In this document: piece by piece, positions 1 through 8,513 of the stretch | Numbering within the stretch: the stretch's first letter is position 1 | How the letters are laid out: every line of letters starts with the position of its first letter | Assembly (NCBI GenBank): GCA_947503895.1 | Contig: CANNFT010000003.1 | Coordinates: 186,001 to 250,000, forward strand | From: an uncultured Saccharospirillaceae bacterium | GTDB taxonomy: Bacteria > Pseudomonadota > Gammaproteobacteria > Pseudomonadales > Oceanobacteraceae | Length of the DNA: 64,000 nucleotides | Direction of reading: 5' to 3' | Notes under the pieces: generated by a model | Seen by the model: the letters and a program-made list of their open reading frames with translations, nothing else | Database searches by the model: none | What the model was told of the DNA's origin: nothing | Program-made: the position numbers and the translations under genes

Positions 1-174
1 GTATTGGCGAGGCTTCAGAGCCAAGATGGATTCTTACCTGTACATGACAAAAGTGCACCCGCTCTGATTAAAGAGCAATTTGGTATCAGTAAGAATAGCT
101 TCAAGCAAGCCATTGGTACGCTATATAAGCAGCGACTAATCAGTATTGATAAGGACGGAATTCGTCTCAAGTAG
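1..174 (+). CDS. C-terminal end of CvfB/YitL-like S1 RNA-binding protein (partial)
   Basis: The window opens inside this gene; 57 codons remain before the TAG at 172-174. The tail reads GFLPVHDKSAPALIKEQFGI and continues with SKNSFKQAIGTLYKQRLI and a final GIRLK. This is the pattern of the winged-helix domain that closes CvfB/YitL proteins (typically several S1-like OB folds, then this domain), which bind RNA. The upstream S1 domains lie outside the window, so the family call rests only on this tail. A hairpin at 191-217 may end the transcript. Confidence 0.75.
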   Translation, partial: VLARLQSQDGFLPVHDKSAPALIKEQFGISKNSFKQAIGTLYKQRLISIDKDGIRLK

Positions 175-190
175 CTTATCTCTTCCTCTG

Positions 191-217
191 GCCGGACGGT
201 GCTTCAGGCCGTCTGGC
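191..217 (+). terminator. hairpin after CvfB-like gene
   Basis: GCCGGACGG and CCGTCTGGC can pair over a 9-nt loop with one G-T pair, 16 bases after the stop codon. No clear T-run follows (TATCACTTCT), so it may be a weak or Rho-assisted terminator. Confidence 0.45.
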
Positions 218-310
218 TATCACTTCTAAGCCGTGCTGTGATCCAATGCAGCCAGTATTCCAGCGACTATAGTTATTAAACAGCCCCAAAACTCGTTGCT
301 GGTTGAGTGC

Positions 311-1372
311 ATGTTCGATTTAAACACGGCTTTAAAACATCTAGCTATAAGCGCTTTGGTTTTTGCCCTGACTTCATGTTCACCGTCAGATGTCGACTCG
401 TCTACTCAAGAAAAACGCTTGTTCGGCAAGCAAATTGTAGAGACCCAAGGGAAGGCACCTGTCCTCGACTCAAATCTAGCCCGCTCCGCTCAAACCCCTT
501 TGATTAAATTATCCATCGACCTATGGCCTGGGTATTACCCAAGCATAATCGCGCTACAGAAGGGTTGGTTTGCAGAATCAGGACTCAATGTTCAAATTGA
601 AATGCCAAAAGACACAGATAAAATGCTGGCGGGTTTTGCGGCGGGCCGAATCGATATGATTGGGGCCGCATTAGGGGATGTGGTCAGCATTGCTCAGGCG
701 ATTCCAGATCTAAAAATCATCATGGCTGCTGATGAGTCATCCGGTGGCGATGCACTCTTGGTGATTCCATTGGCTGGTGACCCTCAATACTCGGGTAAGC
801 GAATTGGCACGAGTTTAGGTGGGTTTGGGGAAGTGCTCGTAAGAGAGTGGCTGAAACGTGAAAACCTCAACCCATCAGAAGTGGAACTAGTGAATGTAGA
901 TGCTTCGCAAGTGCCTATGTTATTGCAGCAAGGCGTGATTGACGTCGGGCAAACATGGCAACCTTATGTTGACCAAGCAAAGGCAGTGGGTGGAGAAGTG
1001 ATTTTTTCCAGTGCCGAAACGCCGGGTCTAATTCCTGATGTGATTGCGGTTCGCGAAAGCCACTTTGGTCATTCCTCAGAAGTATTATCCAAATTTGTAA
1101 CCGTTTGGTTCCGAGCCTCAAAGTGGTGGAAGGAAAATTTTGAAGCCGGTAACCAGGTGGTGGCGAATTACACGGGGCTCAACGCGCAGCAAATATCAAT
1201 TGAAGGTATTCACCTCTTTAGCCTCAAAGAAAATGTAGCGCGATACCAATCTAATCACGGCACCTCATTAGCACAGGCTATTACCGTGTACTCGGATTTT
1301 TACCTTAGAAATGGAATTCTCTCTGAGCCTGTCACTCCGTCTTCTATATTAACGAATCGATATTTAGAATGA
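311..1372 (+). CDS. ABC-type substrate-binding lipoprotein (NMT1/SsuA-like)
   Basis: A periplasmic binding protein of the NMT1/SsuA/TauA class, which normally captures small organic molecules for an ABC importer. Landmarks are IDLWPGYYPSIIALQKGWF at the start of the mature domain, GRIDMIGAALGDVVSIAQA, and GVIDVGQTWQPYVDQA. I prefer ATG 311 over the TTG at 296. From ATG 311 the leader ends in a lipobox L-T-S-C at residue 23, so the protein is probably membrane-anchored. No permease or ATPase gene is adjacent. Instead the stop overlaps the start of a sensor kinase (ATGA), which suggests the protein presents a ligand to the kinase rather than feeding a transporter. The ligand is unknown. Confidence 0.82.
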   Translation: MFDLNTALKHLAISALVFALTSCSPSDVDSSTQEKRLFGKQIVETQGKAPVLDSNLARSAQTPLIKLSIDLWPGYYPSIIALQKGWFAESGLNVQIEMPKDTDKMLAGFAAGRIDMIGAALGDVVSIAQAIPDLKIIMAADESSGGDALLVIPLAGDPQYSGKRIGTSLGGFGEVLVREWLKRENLNPSEVELVNVDASQVPMLLQQGVIDVGQTWQPYVDQAKAVGGEVIFSSAETPGLIPDVIAVRESHFGHSSEVLSKFVTVWFRASKWWKENFEAGNQVVANYTGLNAQQISIEGIHLFSLKENVARYQSNHGTSLAQAITVYSDFYLRNGILSEPVTPSSILTNRYLE

Positions 1373-3348
1373 GTATTCGAATTCAGTTCACACTCACATT
1401 TTTAATTGTCTTGCTGATTCCTATGGCAGGCCTTTCATTTTTTAACTACCAGAAAAATGTTGACGACTTACAGTACCGTGAAAATGAAGTCATTCTAGCA
1501 TTGCTAGACAGCATTGTGAGTGACCTCGATGCTTACGTTTATTCCACGACAGAAGCTATTCGAGCAGACTCCTACATTCCAGTGTTGGCACAATTCCTAG
1601 AGGCCAAACCCCCGATCCCAAAAGCGATTAAAAACGACACCAACGCGACGCTACGCAGCGTTGTATTAAAAGATTCAGTTTTCGCGCACTCTGCTGCGCT
1701 CATAAACTTAGAAGGGCTGAATGTTCTCGATTCCAGTGCGAGTTTTCCTTCACCAAACGAAAGCAGCATGGCTTACTTTAAGGAAATATCAGCAGTACAG
1801 AGACAAACAGCTATTTTAAAGATGAACTCAAAAACCAAGGAAAACGGATTATATATATCGGCACCGGTTATGGGATCAAAATCGAACCCAGTGGGCTATA
1901 TTCGGTTAGTGATAGATACGAGTATTTTGCAAAGCATCGTCAACCTAGCCCTAAAAAATATATCGGATGCGTACCAAATAGTGGTCGTTGATGAAAATCA
2001 TAAAATTTTAGCGAACTCAGTAGATCGAAGTTCCTTTGCTACGGACTTCCCGTATCCAGAGCTCTTAAAGCAATCGGAACCCATTAAGTGGAGTGATCAA
2101 GTCAATGGCGTTCGAGCCATTTCTCAGATGAGCAGTTTGGATGTGAAGGTGTTGTTAATTGAGCACGGTGATGCTTACTACGCCCCGGCTAACCGACTAT
2201 TTGAACAGTGGATATTGCAAATTAGTATTATTTCAATCTTTGGTGTCATCGCAAGTATATTAGCGGCCGAACTATTAACGCGGCCCATCCGAAAGATTCG
2301 TCATACTGCCAGCCAAATTGAACAGGGTTCCTTAGATCACCGGGTCCCGATATTTGCAGGGCGAGAATTAACCGATCTAGCAACTGCAATTAACAATATG
2401 ACTGAAAAACTCGTATTAAGTTATCGATCCCTTGAAAATGAACATCAAAATCTACGATCTGCGGAGTTAGAGCTAAAACGGTTAAATGAAGAGTTAGAAG
2501 TACGCATGGATCATCGTACTCACGAATTAACCTCAAAAAAACAAGAGCTATCTAAAGCGATGGAGCAGGTCATGCAGACGGAGAAACTCGCAGCTCTTGG
2601 CAGTATGGTGGCAGGCGTATCTCATGAATTAAATACACCGATTGGAATAGCGCTCACCGGTGCCACTGTGATCAAAGATGGCGTTGCAGCCATCGAAAAA
2701 AAATTGAATCAAAAATTACTGACCGCATCAGATTTCTCGAAATACGTGGCTATGGCAAATGAGTCGGCTGATTTAGTCGAGAGTAATTGCAAGCGTGCTA
2801 GTGAACTGATTGCTAGCTTTAAGCAAGTAGCTGTTGATCAGGCAAGCGACCGCAAGCGAAAGTTTTTCTTGCTTCAAACATTAAAAGAAATTGAACGAAC
2901 CCTCAGCCCCGTATTGAAGAGAACCCAACATGTTATTCATTACAATGTTGATGAGGATATTTGTTTGAATAGCTACCCAGGACCATTCGATCAGATTATC
3001 ACGAACCTTATACATAATTCGGTGTTGCACGGTTTCGAAAAAATCGAAAAAGGCACAATTAGCATCACTGCTCAAGAACAGGGCGATAACTTAATACAAA
3101 TTGACTACAAGGATAATGGTAAAGGGATAGCCGAAGAGGTAAGAGGCAAAATTTTTAGCCCTTTCTTTACGACTAAAACAGAAGAGGGAGGGAGTGGCCT
3201 TGGTCTGCATATCGTCTACTCGTTATCGACCGTTCAACTAAAAGGAAGTATAGAATTGCTGAAGGGTGAAGAGCAAGGAGCACAGTTTAGACTGCTTTTA
3301 CCGATGGATATCGATAAATTGGATAGCGATAAAATAGAAGAACGTTAG
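1369..3348 (+). CDS. Membrane sensor histidine kinase with periplasmic sensor and HAMP
   Basis: A 659-residue kinase. In order it has an N-terminal membrane segment (about 5-25), a long periplasmic region of Cache type (about 30-275), a second membrane segment (about 280-302), a HAMP domain, a coiled coil (about 345-405), HisKA with the phospho-acceptor His419 in GVSHELNTPIG, and an HATPase domain. The N box is NLIHNSVLHG, the G1 box DNGKGI and the G2 box GGSGLGLHIV. The ATG overlaps the stop of the binding-protein gene, so the two are translationally coupled. No response regulator is adjacent; the partner must be encoded elsewhere. All catalytic boxes look intact. Confidence 0.9.
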   Translation: MSIRIQFTLTFLIVLLIPMAGLSFFNYQKNVDDLQYRENEVILALLDSIVSDLDAYVYSTTEAIRADSYIPVLAQFLEAKPPIPKAIKNDTNATLRSVVLKDSVFAHSAALINLEGLNVLDSSASFPSPNESSMAYFKEISAVQRQTAILKMNSKTKENGLYISAPVMGSKSNPVGYIRLVIDTSILQSIVNLALKNISDAYQIVVVDENHKILANSVDRSSFATDFPYPELLKQSEPIKWSDQVNGVRAISQMSSLDVKVLLIEHGDAYYAPANRLFEQWILQISIISIFGVIASILAAELLTRPIRKIRHTASQIEQGSLDHRVPIFAGRELTDLATAINNMTEKLVLSYRSLENEHQNLRSAELELKRLNEELEVRMDHRTHELTSKKQELSKAMEQVMQTEKLAALGSMVAGVSHELNTPIGIALTGATVIKDGVAAIEKKLNQKLLTASDFSKYVAMANESADLVESNCKRASELIASFKQVAVDQASDRKRKFFLLQTLKEIERTLSPVLKRTQHVIHYNVDEDICLNSYPGPFDQIITNLIHNSVLHGFEKIEKGTISITAQEQGDNLIQIDYKDNGKGIAEEVRGKIFSPFFTTKTEEGGSGLGLHIVYSLSTVQLKGSIELLKGEEQGAQFRLLLPMDIDKLDSDKIEER

Positions 3349-3377
3349 ATTAACTTGATGCTTGCGGAGTAGGTGTA

Positions 3378-3408
3378 TGACTGCTTTTAAAAGTAAAGCA
3401 GTCATTTT
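3378..3408 (+). terminator. intrinsic terminator after sensor kinase
   Basis: GACTGCTTT pairs perfectly with AAAGCAGTC (3379-3387 with 3395-3403) over a 7-nt loop and is followed by ATTTTG. It lies between the plus-strand kinase and the convergent fibro-slime gene. Confidence 0.6.
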
Positions 3409-3440
3409 GATCGATTAAATATTACCTTTTACTAGGCCGG

Positions 3441-4193
3441 TTATAGGCACTCCAGCTCCATAGTGGTCTGGAATGTAAATCGAGAGTGTACATAATGACG
3501 CTCTGCAAAGAATAAGTCGAATGAATAGGTGTTACCCGGTTCAATTCCGAGCTTATCAGCAACATCATCTAGATTAACGGTTTGTGTTTCTTCGCCGTGA
3601 ACACCACCGATATCAATGGCGAGCTTGCCGTTGATAAATATCCAAAGGTCATCATCCCCCTTAAAAGTAAAGGTTTGTCCTTCGGTGTAGAAGAATTGCA
3701 TGTGCGTTTCGAGCGTAAAGTGATAGTTACGAGGGAAATCTTGATTGCCCCAACCTTGGTTATCAATTGGGAAGAAGTCTTGACTTGCGTACTGCCAGAA
3801 GCCCGGTGATAACTCTGTTAATTGCAAAGTTGCAGGAATCCCGATATTGACGCCAGGCGTGTCACGATACCACTGATTAAAAGCATCAGGGCCATTGGTT
3901 GTAAGCGTACCTTCGTCACCATGAGCATAAACAGGGCGGCCATCTAAACCTAACTCAAACTCCACGATGCCTTTATCGTATCCAACGGTACTTTCAAAAT
4001 CTGGATGCTGGTGCTTGAAGTCACGAATCATGACAGGAATTTCTCGAACACCAGAGTAGACTTCCTTGCACTCGCACACTTCTTCGTATGTAGGGGGCTC
4101 GTCATTTGCCAAAGAGATATTGGTGCCTATAGATGCCAGCACGACGACTGCACCGAGTATCGGGTGGGCGAAAGCATTAAAATGGCTACGCAT
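3441..4193 (-). CDS. Secreted fibro-slime domain protein
   Basis: A 250-residue exported protein. The first 30 residues form a signal peptide ending near ISLAND. The body carries the fibro-slime domain, a PA14-related fold: NYHFTLETHMQFFY, FKGDDDLWIFINGKLAIDIGG (trimmed), HGEETQTVNLDD and NTYSFDLFFAERH. In PA14-like folds the D-D-D-L-W region usually lies at the metal and sugar-binding loop. Cysteines occur as CEC near the mature N terminus and at the C terminus (ELECL), which could form a disulfide. The family is found in secreted or adhesin proteins, and the exact role is unknown. The gene stands alone between two operons. Confidence 0.82.
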   Translation of the reverse strand: MRSHFNAFAHPILGAVVVLASIGTNISLANDEPPTYEEVCECKEVYSGVREIPVMIRDFKHQHPDFESTVGYDKGIVEFELGLDGRPVYAHGDEGTLTTNGPDAFNQWYRDTPGVNIGIPATLQLTELSPGFWQYASQDFFPIDNQGWGNQDFPRNYHFTLETHMQFFYTEGQTFTFKGDDDLWIFINGKLAIDIGGVHGEETQTVNLDDVADKLGIEPGNTYSFDLFFAERHYVHSRFTFQTTMELECL

Positions 4194-4424
4194 ACGCTCG
4201 TGTCTCCTTGCTGCTTACAGAAAATAAGATAGTGATACAAAAGATTACCCGATTTTACTGAGTATGGGGGTGGCAAACTGAGAGATTGATCCGGTTTTGA
4301 AGACGATTTTTTAGCCAACTTGGTGCTGTTTGCTGAATATGAGAACTTTTCCCGTGGTGGAAAGCAAATCGCTTAAATTGGGTTGCAACAAAAGCAGAGG
4401 GAATGGGCGATTAAAAACGGAATG

Positions 4425-4472
4425 ACACCTTAATCAAAAGTGTGATGGGTGTCACGTTTTTGATTAAGGTGT
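4425..4472 (-). terminator. Long inverted repeat at the end of the barrel-protein operon
   Basis: ACACCTTAATCAAAA (4425-4439) is the exact reverse complement of 4458-4472. Inside it GTGA and TCAC can form a second short stem. It starts 14 bases past the stop of the 221-residue barrel gene, read on the minus strand, and a short T-run follows after several bases. Terminator or mRNA 3' stabiliser is likely; a DNA binding site is an alternative. Confidence 0.55.
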
Positions 4473-4486
4473 TTATTCTATAGCGC

Positions 4487-5152
4487 TTAGAAGAATACGG
4501 TTAACCCGGTAGAAAACTCGATATTGTGAGTGGTTTTCTTCTCCGTTAGCAATTTGGTTTCGAAAATATGGTCTCTGTAGTCCATATTCCACGTTAGCCA
4601 GTCGGTGAGGATTAGGCGATAGCCTGTGCCGAACACCACGGTAAAGTTGTTGTCGCCCACAAATTTTGTATTACCCGCACCTGCCACCAAATAAAAGGCT
4701 GAGTTATAAGTCGTTGACTGTGTTACGAATGTTTCACCAGGGAAAATATTGTAACCCAATAAGACATCGTAATAGCTTAACTCGCGCTGTTTATCCGTCA
4801 GAATACTGGTGTCATCACCTGACAAACGTTCATAAGATGTTTCTTGAACCTCAGACTGACCATAATTTGCCTGTAAGAAAAAATCTTCTGTAGCATGGAA
4901 AGAAGCTTTGATCCCGTAGACCGGTTGAGTGCCAAAATCCTCTACACTTAAAATACCGGTGTAAAAGCCTAGCTCAAAGAATTCACTGTCAATCATTGCT
5001 TCGCTAATGCGTTCTTGATCCACACTAGGCTCAACCACTTTAATAGGGTTGATTTCTACATTGCCATCTTCTTCTGTTGTGTCCGCCACTGACAGTGTCG
5101 AAACAGATGCTAAAACTGTGCTTAAAAGAAGCTGCTGAAACCGACTCGCCAT
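4487..5152 (-). CDS. Outer-membrane beta-barrel protein, Glt-cluster associated
   Basis: A 221-residue exported protein with a signal peptide (about 1-23, ending SVADT) and a run of alternating amphipathic strands. It ends in an aromatic residue (FSTGLTVFF), as outer-membrane barrels do. It fits the barrel family shared by myxobacteria and some gammaproteobacteria (OMP_myx_plus type). It is second in a two-gene minus-strand operon, with its start inside the end of the SH3-barrel gene (31-base overlap). The divergent operon beginning at 6191 encodes TPR proteins and an ExbB/ExbD motor. I infer this is an outer-membrane component of that complex. Assignment to a particular Myxococcus barrel (GltA, GltB or GltH) is not possible by eye. 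Confidence 0.75.
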   Translation of the reverse strand: MASRFQQLLLSTVLASVSTLSVADTTEEDGNVEINPIKVVEPSVDQERISEAMIDSEFFELGFYTGILSVEDFGTQPVYGIKASFHATEDFFLQANYGQSEVQETSYERLSGDDTSILTDKQRELSYYDVLLGYNIFPGETFVTQSTTYNSAFYLVAGAGNTKFVGDNNFTVVFGTGYRLILTDWLTWNMDYRDHIFETKLLTEKKTTHNIEFSTGLTVFF

Positions 5153-5868
5153 ACTGCGTTACTCACTGTTTGATTAGGTGCTTTAACTTTCAAATTGCGA
5201 TATTCGCCGCGAACCACAAAATTGAAACCGATGTAATAGTTAATACCCGCGCCGACAAATTCATAATCGGTGTGGAGTTTTGAATCGCCAACAGAGTTGA
5301 CGACTTTTTGAACTTGATTCTGTTTACCCATGCCGGTTGAAAGAAATGGAGTAAATGACCAGCTTTTTATGGGCTCTAGCAAAAGGTTGATTCCGCGCGA
5401 ATCTAAGTTGTAATCCTGATGAAATATCTGGCCTATTTCTGCTTCAGCGCCTAACCAGCTAAATACGCGGTATCCCACATTAATATGGACAGTCTCTACG
5501 TCTGCTTGAGTACCCAGTGAAAAGCCGACTCGTGCCTGTTGGGCTAAATAGTCACCGTGGTCAGTATCGGGAAGGGCAGCTGGCATGCTGTTTTCAGCCA
5601 TGGTGCGCCCTAGGCCTTCTTGTTTTACCCAGCCAGCACGACCTCGGCCACTGTCTACGTAGTACCAATTCGCGCGACGGCTGATGACGTGGACCTTCTC
5701 CCCTTGTTCCACCACATGGAATTTGGGGTATCCACGACCAGGACCAGTATGAAGCTCTAAATAGGGATCTATTACTTCAAGGTATAAGCCCTCCCCAAAA
5801 ACAGGATTGGTTAGGCTAATAAAGAATAAAAAAATGGCCAATGGCCAGGCGGATAAAGCCTTGTGCAT
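5122..5868 (-). CDS. SH3-domain plus outer-membrane beta-barrel protein
   Basis: A 248-residue protein with a signal peptide (about 1-25, ending VFGEG). A bacterial SH3 domain follows (about 28-88, with LELHTGPGRGYPKFHVVEQG and NWYYVDSGRGRAGWV). The rest is a barrel-like C-terminal half ending in VGFSSFF. SH3b domains often contact peptidoglycan, so the protein may tie an outer-membrane barrel to the cell wall. It is the first gene of the minus-strand pair, divergent from the ExbB/ExbD/TPR operon. The barrel half resembles the product of the following gene, so the two probably share ancestry. Confidence 0.75.
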   Translation of the reverse strand: MHKALSAWPLAIFLFFISLTNPVFGEGLYLEVIDPYLELHTGPGRGYPKFHVVEQGEKVHVISRRANWYYVDSGRGRAGWVKQEGLGRTMAENSMPAALPDTDHGDYLAQQARVGFSLGTQADVETVHINVGYRVFSWLGAEAEIGQIFHQDYNLDSRGINLLLEPIKSWSFTPFLSTGMGKQNQVQKVVNSVGDSKLHTDYEFVGAGINYYIGFNFVVRGEYRNLKVKAPNQTVSNAVWRVGFSSFF

Positions 5869-6190
5869 GCTGTTGCCCCGACTCCGTTGGGTGGAGTGAA
5901 ATGTAATATCGCTATTGTATGTTTTTGGCTAGCAAACTCACGGACATCTGTCACCGATTGATTGATAACTAGTTCACCGTTTCGAAATTTACTCTTACAC
6001 AGTGTTACAAATAACGTCTCATTTTTAGAAAAAAAATCGAATTGATTTGTAATTTTTGAACCTGTAGCCCTTTTTTTGCCAATAAAGGGACGATAATGCC
6101 ACCAACAATATAACCACTTAGTTAATAAAGTTTGCTGAATGTAACGTTTATTTCAGCATCGGCTAAAATCGAATTTAAAGGGTGTTCTCC
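5869..6190. other. Divergent control region of the two envelope-complex operons
   Basis: About 320 bases between the minus-strand barrel genes and the plus-strand operon. It is AT-rich, with A and T tracts near 6030-6075. Both operons must be transcribed from here, but I see no promoter pair good enough to call. AAAGGG at 6177-6182, eight bases before ATG 6191, is a ribosome binding site for the plus-strand operon. Confidence 0.5.
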
Positions 6191-6796
6191 ATGGGTCAAC
6201 ATGGTTTGCTGTACATACTGTTACTGACATTAATAATGCCGCTCAGCGGACATGCTGAAACCAAGAATTCCGAGAATATAAAGCAAAACGGGCAAAGCAT
6301 TGATTTTTCTTCTGCAGAAAGCCAACGCAGTGCCAAAAAAGCACTGAGTACTGTGAAGCAGTTGTCACAAAAGATACAAAAATTGAAATCCAGTGTGGTT
6401 GGTCTCAACAAAGATTTGCGGTTGATGGAAGAGGAGTTGTTATTCCCGACGTCTACCCAAGCGAGCATTTTTGTATCACTGGATGCTGGGCAATTCTTTA
6501 CATTAGAAAGTGTCAAATTAAAGATCGACGGAAAACTGGTGGCGAGCCATTTGTATTCTGTCAAACAAAGAGATGCATTGGGGCGTGGTGGCATTCAGCG
6601 CTTACACATCACCAATTTAAATGAAGGGCTTCATAATATTTCCGCTTTCTTTACGGGTATTGGTCCAAATGGTCGAGCTTATAAACGGGCAGCGACACTC
6701 GACTTTACGAAAGATCGAGGTAGCAAGCACATAGAACTGGCGATTTTAGATGATCACAGTAAGCAAGAACCGGTCTTTACTGTAAAACAGTGGTGA
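6191..6796 (+). CDS. Periplasmic protein, first gene of ExbBD/TPR operon
   Basis: About 200 residues with a signal peptide (ending SGHAE), then a helical coiled-coil stretch (about 40-85, SAKKALSTVKQLSQKIQKL and onward). A beta-sandwich-like domain follows (about 95-190), with LDAGQFFTLESVKLKIDGK and HITNLNEGLHNISAFF. ATG 6191 is chosen over GTG 6182 because AAAGGG sits eight bases upstream of the ATG and would overlap the GTG. I do not recognise a named family with certainty. Position at the head of the operon, seven bases before a TPR protein, implies a structural role in the envelope complex. Confidence 0.65.
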   Translation: MGQHGLLYILLLTLIMPLSGHAETKNSENIKQNGQSIDFSSAESQRSAKKALSTVKQLSQKIQKLKSSVVGLNKDLRLMEEELLFPTSTQASIFVSLDAGQFFTLESVKLKIDGKLVASHLYSVKQRDALGRGGIQRLHITNLNEGLHNISAFFTGIGPNGRAYKRAATLDFTKDRGSKHIELAILDDHSKQEPVFTVKQW

Positions 6797-6803
6797 TGAA
6801 TAA

Positions 6804-8513
6804 ATGACCATGCGCATGCCAATACCACACACATTATCGTTGCTATTACTGATGGTGTTTACCGTCACGAGTTATGGGACGACGGTAAAAGATTTGAAGT
6901 ACGGCACAATTTTGTTTGATTATTATCAGCAAGATTACTTTTCTGCATTAATTGGCTACGAATATGCAAAAGAAAAGAATGAGTTAAAGCATCATGGTGA
7001 TGAAGCGCGGCTATTAAAAGGCGGGATGACTCTGTCTTACGGCCTAGCAGATGATGCACAAATTATTTTTAATGATCTTTTAAATGACAATGTGCCAGAA
7101 GATGTTCGAAATAGAGCGTGGTTCTATTTAGCTAAACTCTACTACCAAAAAGCAGACCCTCAAGAGGCTTCGATTAGCTTGGGGAAAATTGCGGGTAAAA
7201 TCCCTGCGGAAGTCCATGAAGAGTTTAATTACTTAGCCACATTGATAAACATCCGGAACCAGCATCTGGATGCGGCAGCAGAAGGTATTAACCTAACAGC
7301 CAAAGGTACAGCATTCGAGCCTTACTTGTTGTTTAACTTAGCGGTAACCCTTGTACAGCAAAATCGCAAAGCGGAAGCGATGGCCTACTTAAATCGAGTT
7401 GTGTCCTACAGTAAAACAAACTTAGCCGAAGAGTATGCCGTCTTAGCAGACCGTGCGAAACACGCGATGGCACACTTGGCAATACAAGATAAAGATCTCG
7501 TATCGGCCTGGACTTACTTACAAGGTGTTCGAACAACCGGTCTGTATTCAAACCGGGCATTGCTCACCTATGGTTGGACCGCCATTAATTTGAATCGATA
7601 TGCCGAAGCTATTCCAGCATTGCAGATACTAAACAAACGCTCCATTGCGATAGCAGAAGTGCAAGAGGCGAAAGTTTTGCTGGCGCACTTGTATGAAAAA
7701 CAAGGAGCGAAGCGCAAAGCCCTCAAGAACTACTTGTTGTCTGAAAAGGAATTCAAAGAAGGTGTGAAGGCCATCGACAGTGCCCGTGACGTGATTAGTC
7801 GTCAAGATATTCCAGAAGAATTCGTCATCAACCTAGAAGCCATGATTGATGAAACAGACTGGTATGGTACCGAGGCAACATTAGATTACGAAAAGCTGAC
7901 ACCCTTTTTGATCGAACTGATGTCCAGTAACAAATTTCACTCAGTGATTAAAGAGCTACGTGACCTGTATAGCGTGAGACGCAATTTAGACTATTGGGCG
8001 CGCCAAGCGACTGAGCATCAATTGATTATTAAGCATCGTCAGCAGGGCTGGACCAGCAACTCATTAGCGAAATTCGTTAAAAAAAGTGAAGCTCAAAAAG
8101 AGCAACTAGAAGACGATATTTCTGAGCTGCGATTGCACACCATGACATTGGACGAAAAACAACAAGAACGATTTTCTGCTTTGCTAGAATCCACTAAGCG
8201 TGATTTTGAATTCTTAGATGATCGTTTAGCTAAAGTGAAGCGAATTAAAAAACCGTACCAGCAGTCGGAAGAAAATATCAGGCGCGCACGGGCACTGCAC
8301 AAAACGATTAAGCAAAAATTAAACGTAACGAATAACCTAATAACAAGTTTAGAAGTGGTGATGCGTAAAGTGGTAAACGCAGAGTTAGATAAGCACGAAG
8401 AAAGAATGAAGTATTACTGGGCACAAGCACGATTGGGAAAAGCAAGGTTGTATGATAGCGCACTGACCAATCTTGAAGACAGCGAGCCTCAAGAAAATGG
8501 AGAAACGCCATGA
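6804..8513 (+). CDS. Exported TPR-repeat protein of the envelope complex
   Basis: A 569-residue protein with a signal peptide (about 1-26). A series of TPR-like helical hairpins runs from about 60 to 330, including DDAQIIFNDLLNDNVPEDV, YLAKLYYQKADPQEASISL and AKVLLAHLYEKQGAKRKAL. A long coiled coil fills about 430-520. It is probably periplasmic and a scaffold for protein contacts. The stop overlaps the next gene's ATG (ATGA at 8510-8513), so it is coupled to the 936-residue TPR lipoprotein. By layout it resembles the periplasmic TPR parts of Agl-Glt machines (GltC/GltI type), but that equivalence is inferred. Confidence 0.75.
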   Translation: MTMRMPIPHTLSLLLLMVFTVTSYGTTVKDLKYGTILFDYYQQDYFSALIGYEYAKEKNELKHHGDEARLLKGGMTLSYGLADDAQIIFNDLLNDNVPEDVRNRAWFYLAKLYYQKADPQEASISLGKIAGKIPAEVHEEFNYLATLINIRNQHLDAAAEGINLTAKGTAFEPYLLFNLAVTLVQQNRKAEAMAYLNRVVSYSKTNLAEEYAVLADRAKHAMAHLAIQDKDLVSAWTYLQGVRTTGLYSNRALLTYGWTAINLNRYAEAIPALQILNKRSIAIAEVQEAKVLLAHLYEKQGAKRKALKNYLLSEKEFKEGVKAIDSARDVISRQDIPEEFVINLEAMIDETDWYGTEATLDYEKLTPFLIELMSSNKFHSVIKELRDLYSVRRNLDYWARQATEHQLIIKHRQQGWTSNSLAKFVKKSEAQKEQLEDDISELRLHTMTLDEKQQERFSALLESTKRDFEFLDDRLAKVKRIKKPYQQSEENIRRARALHKTIKQKLNVTNNLITSLEVVMRKVVNAELDKHEERMKYYWAQARLGKARLYDSALTNLEDSEPQENGETP

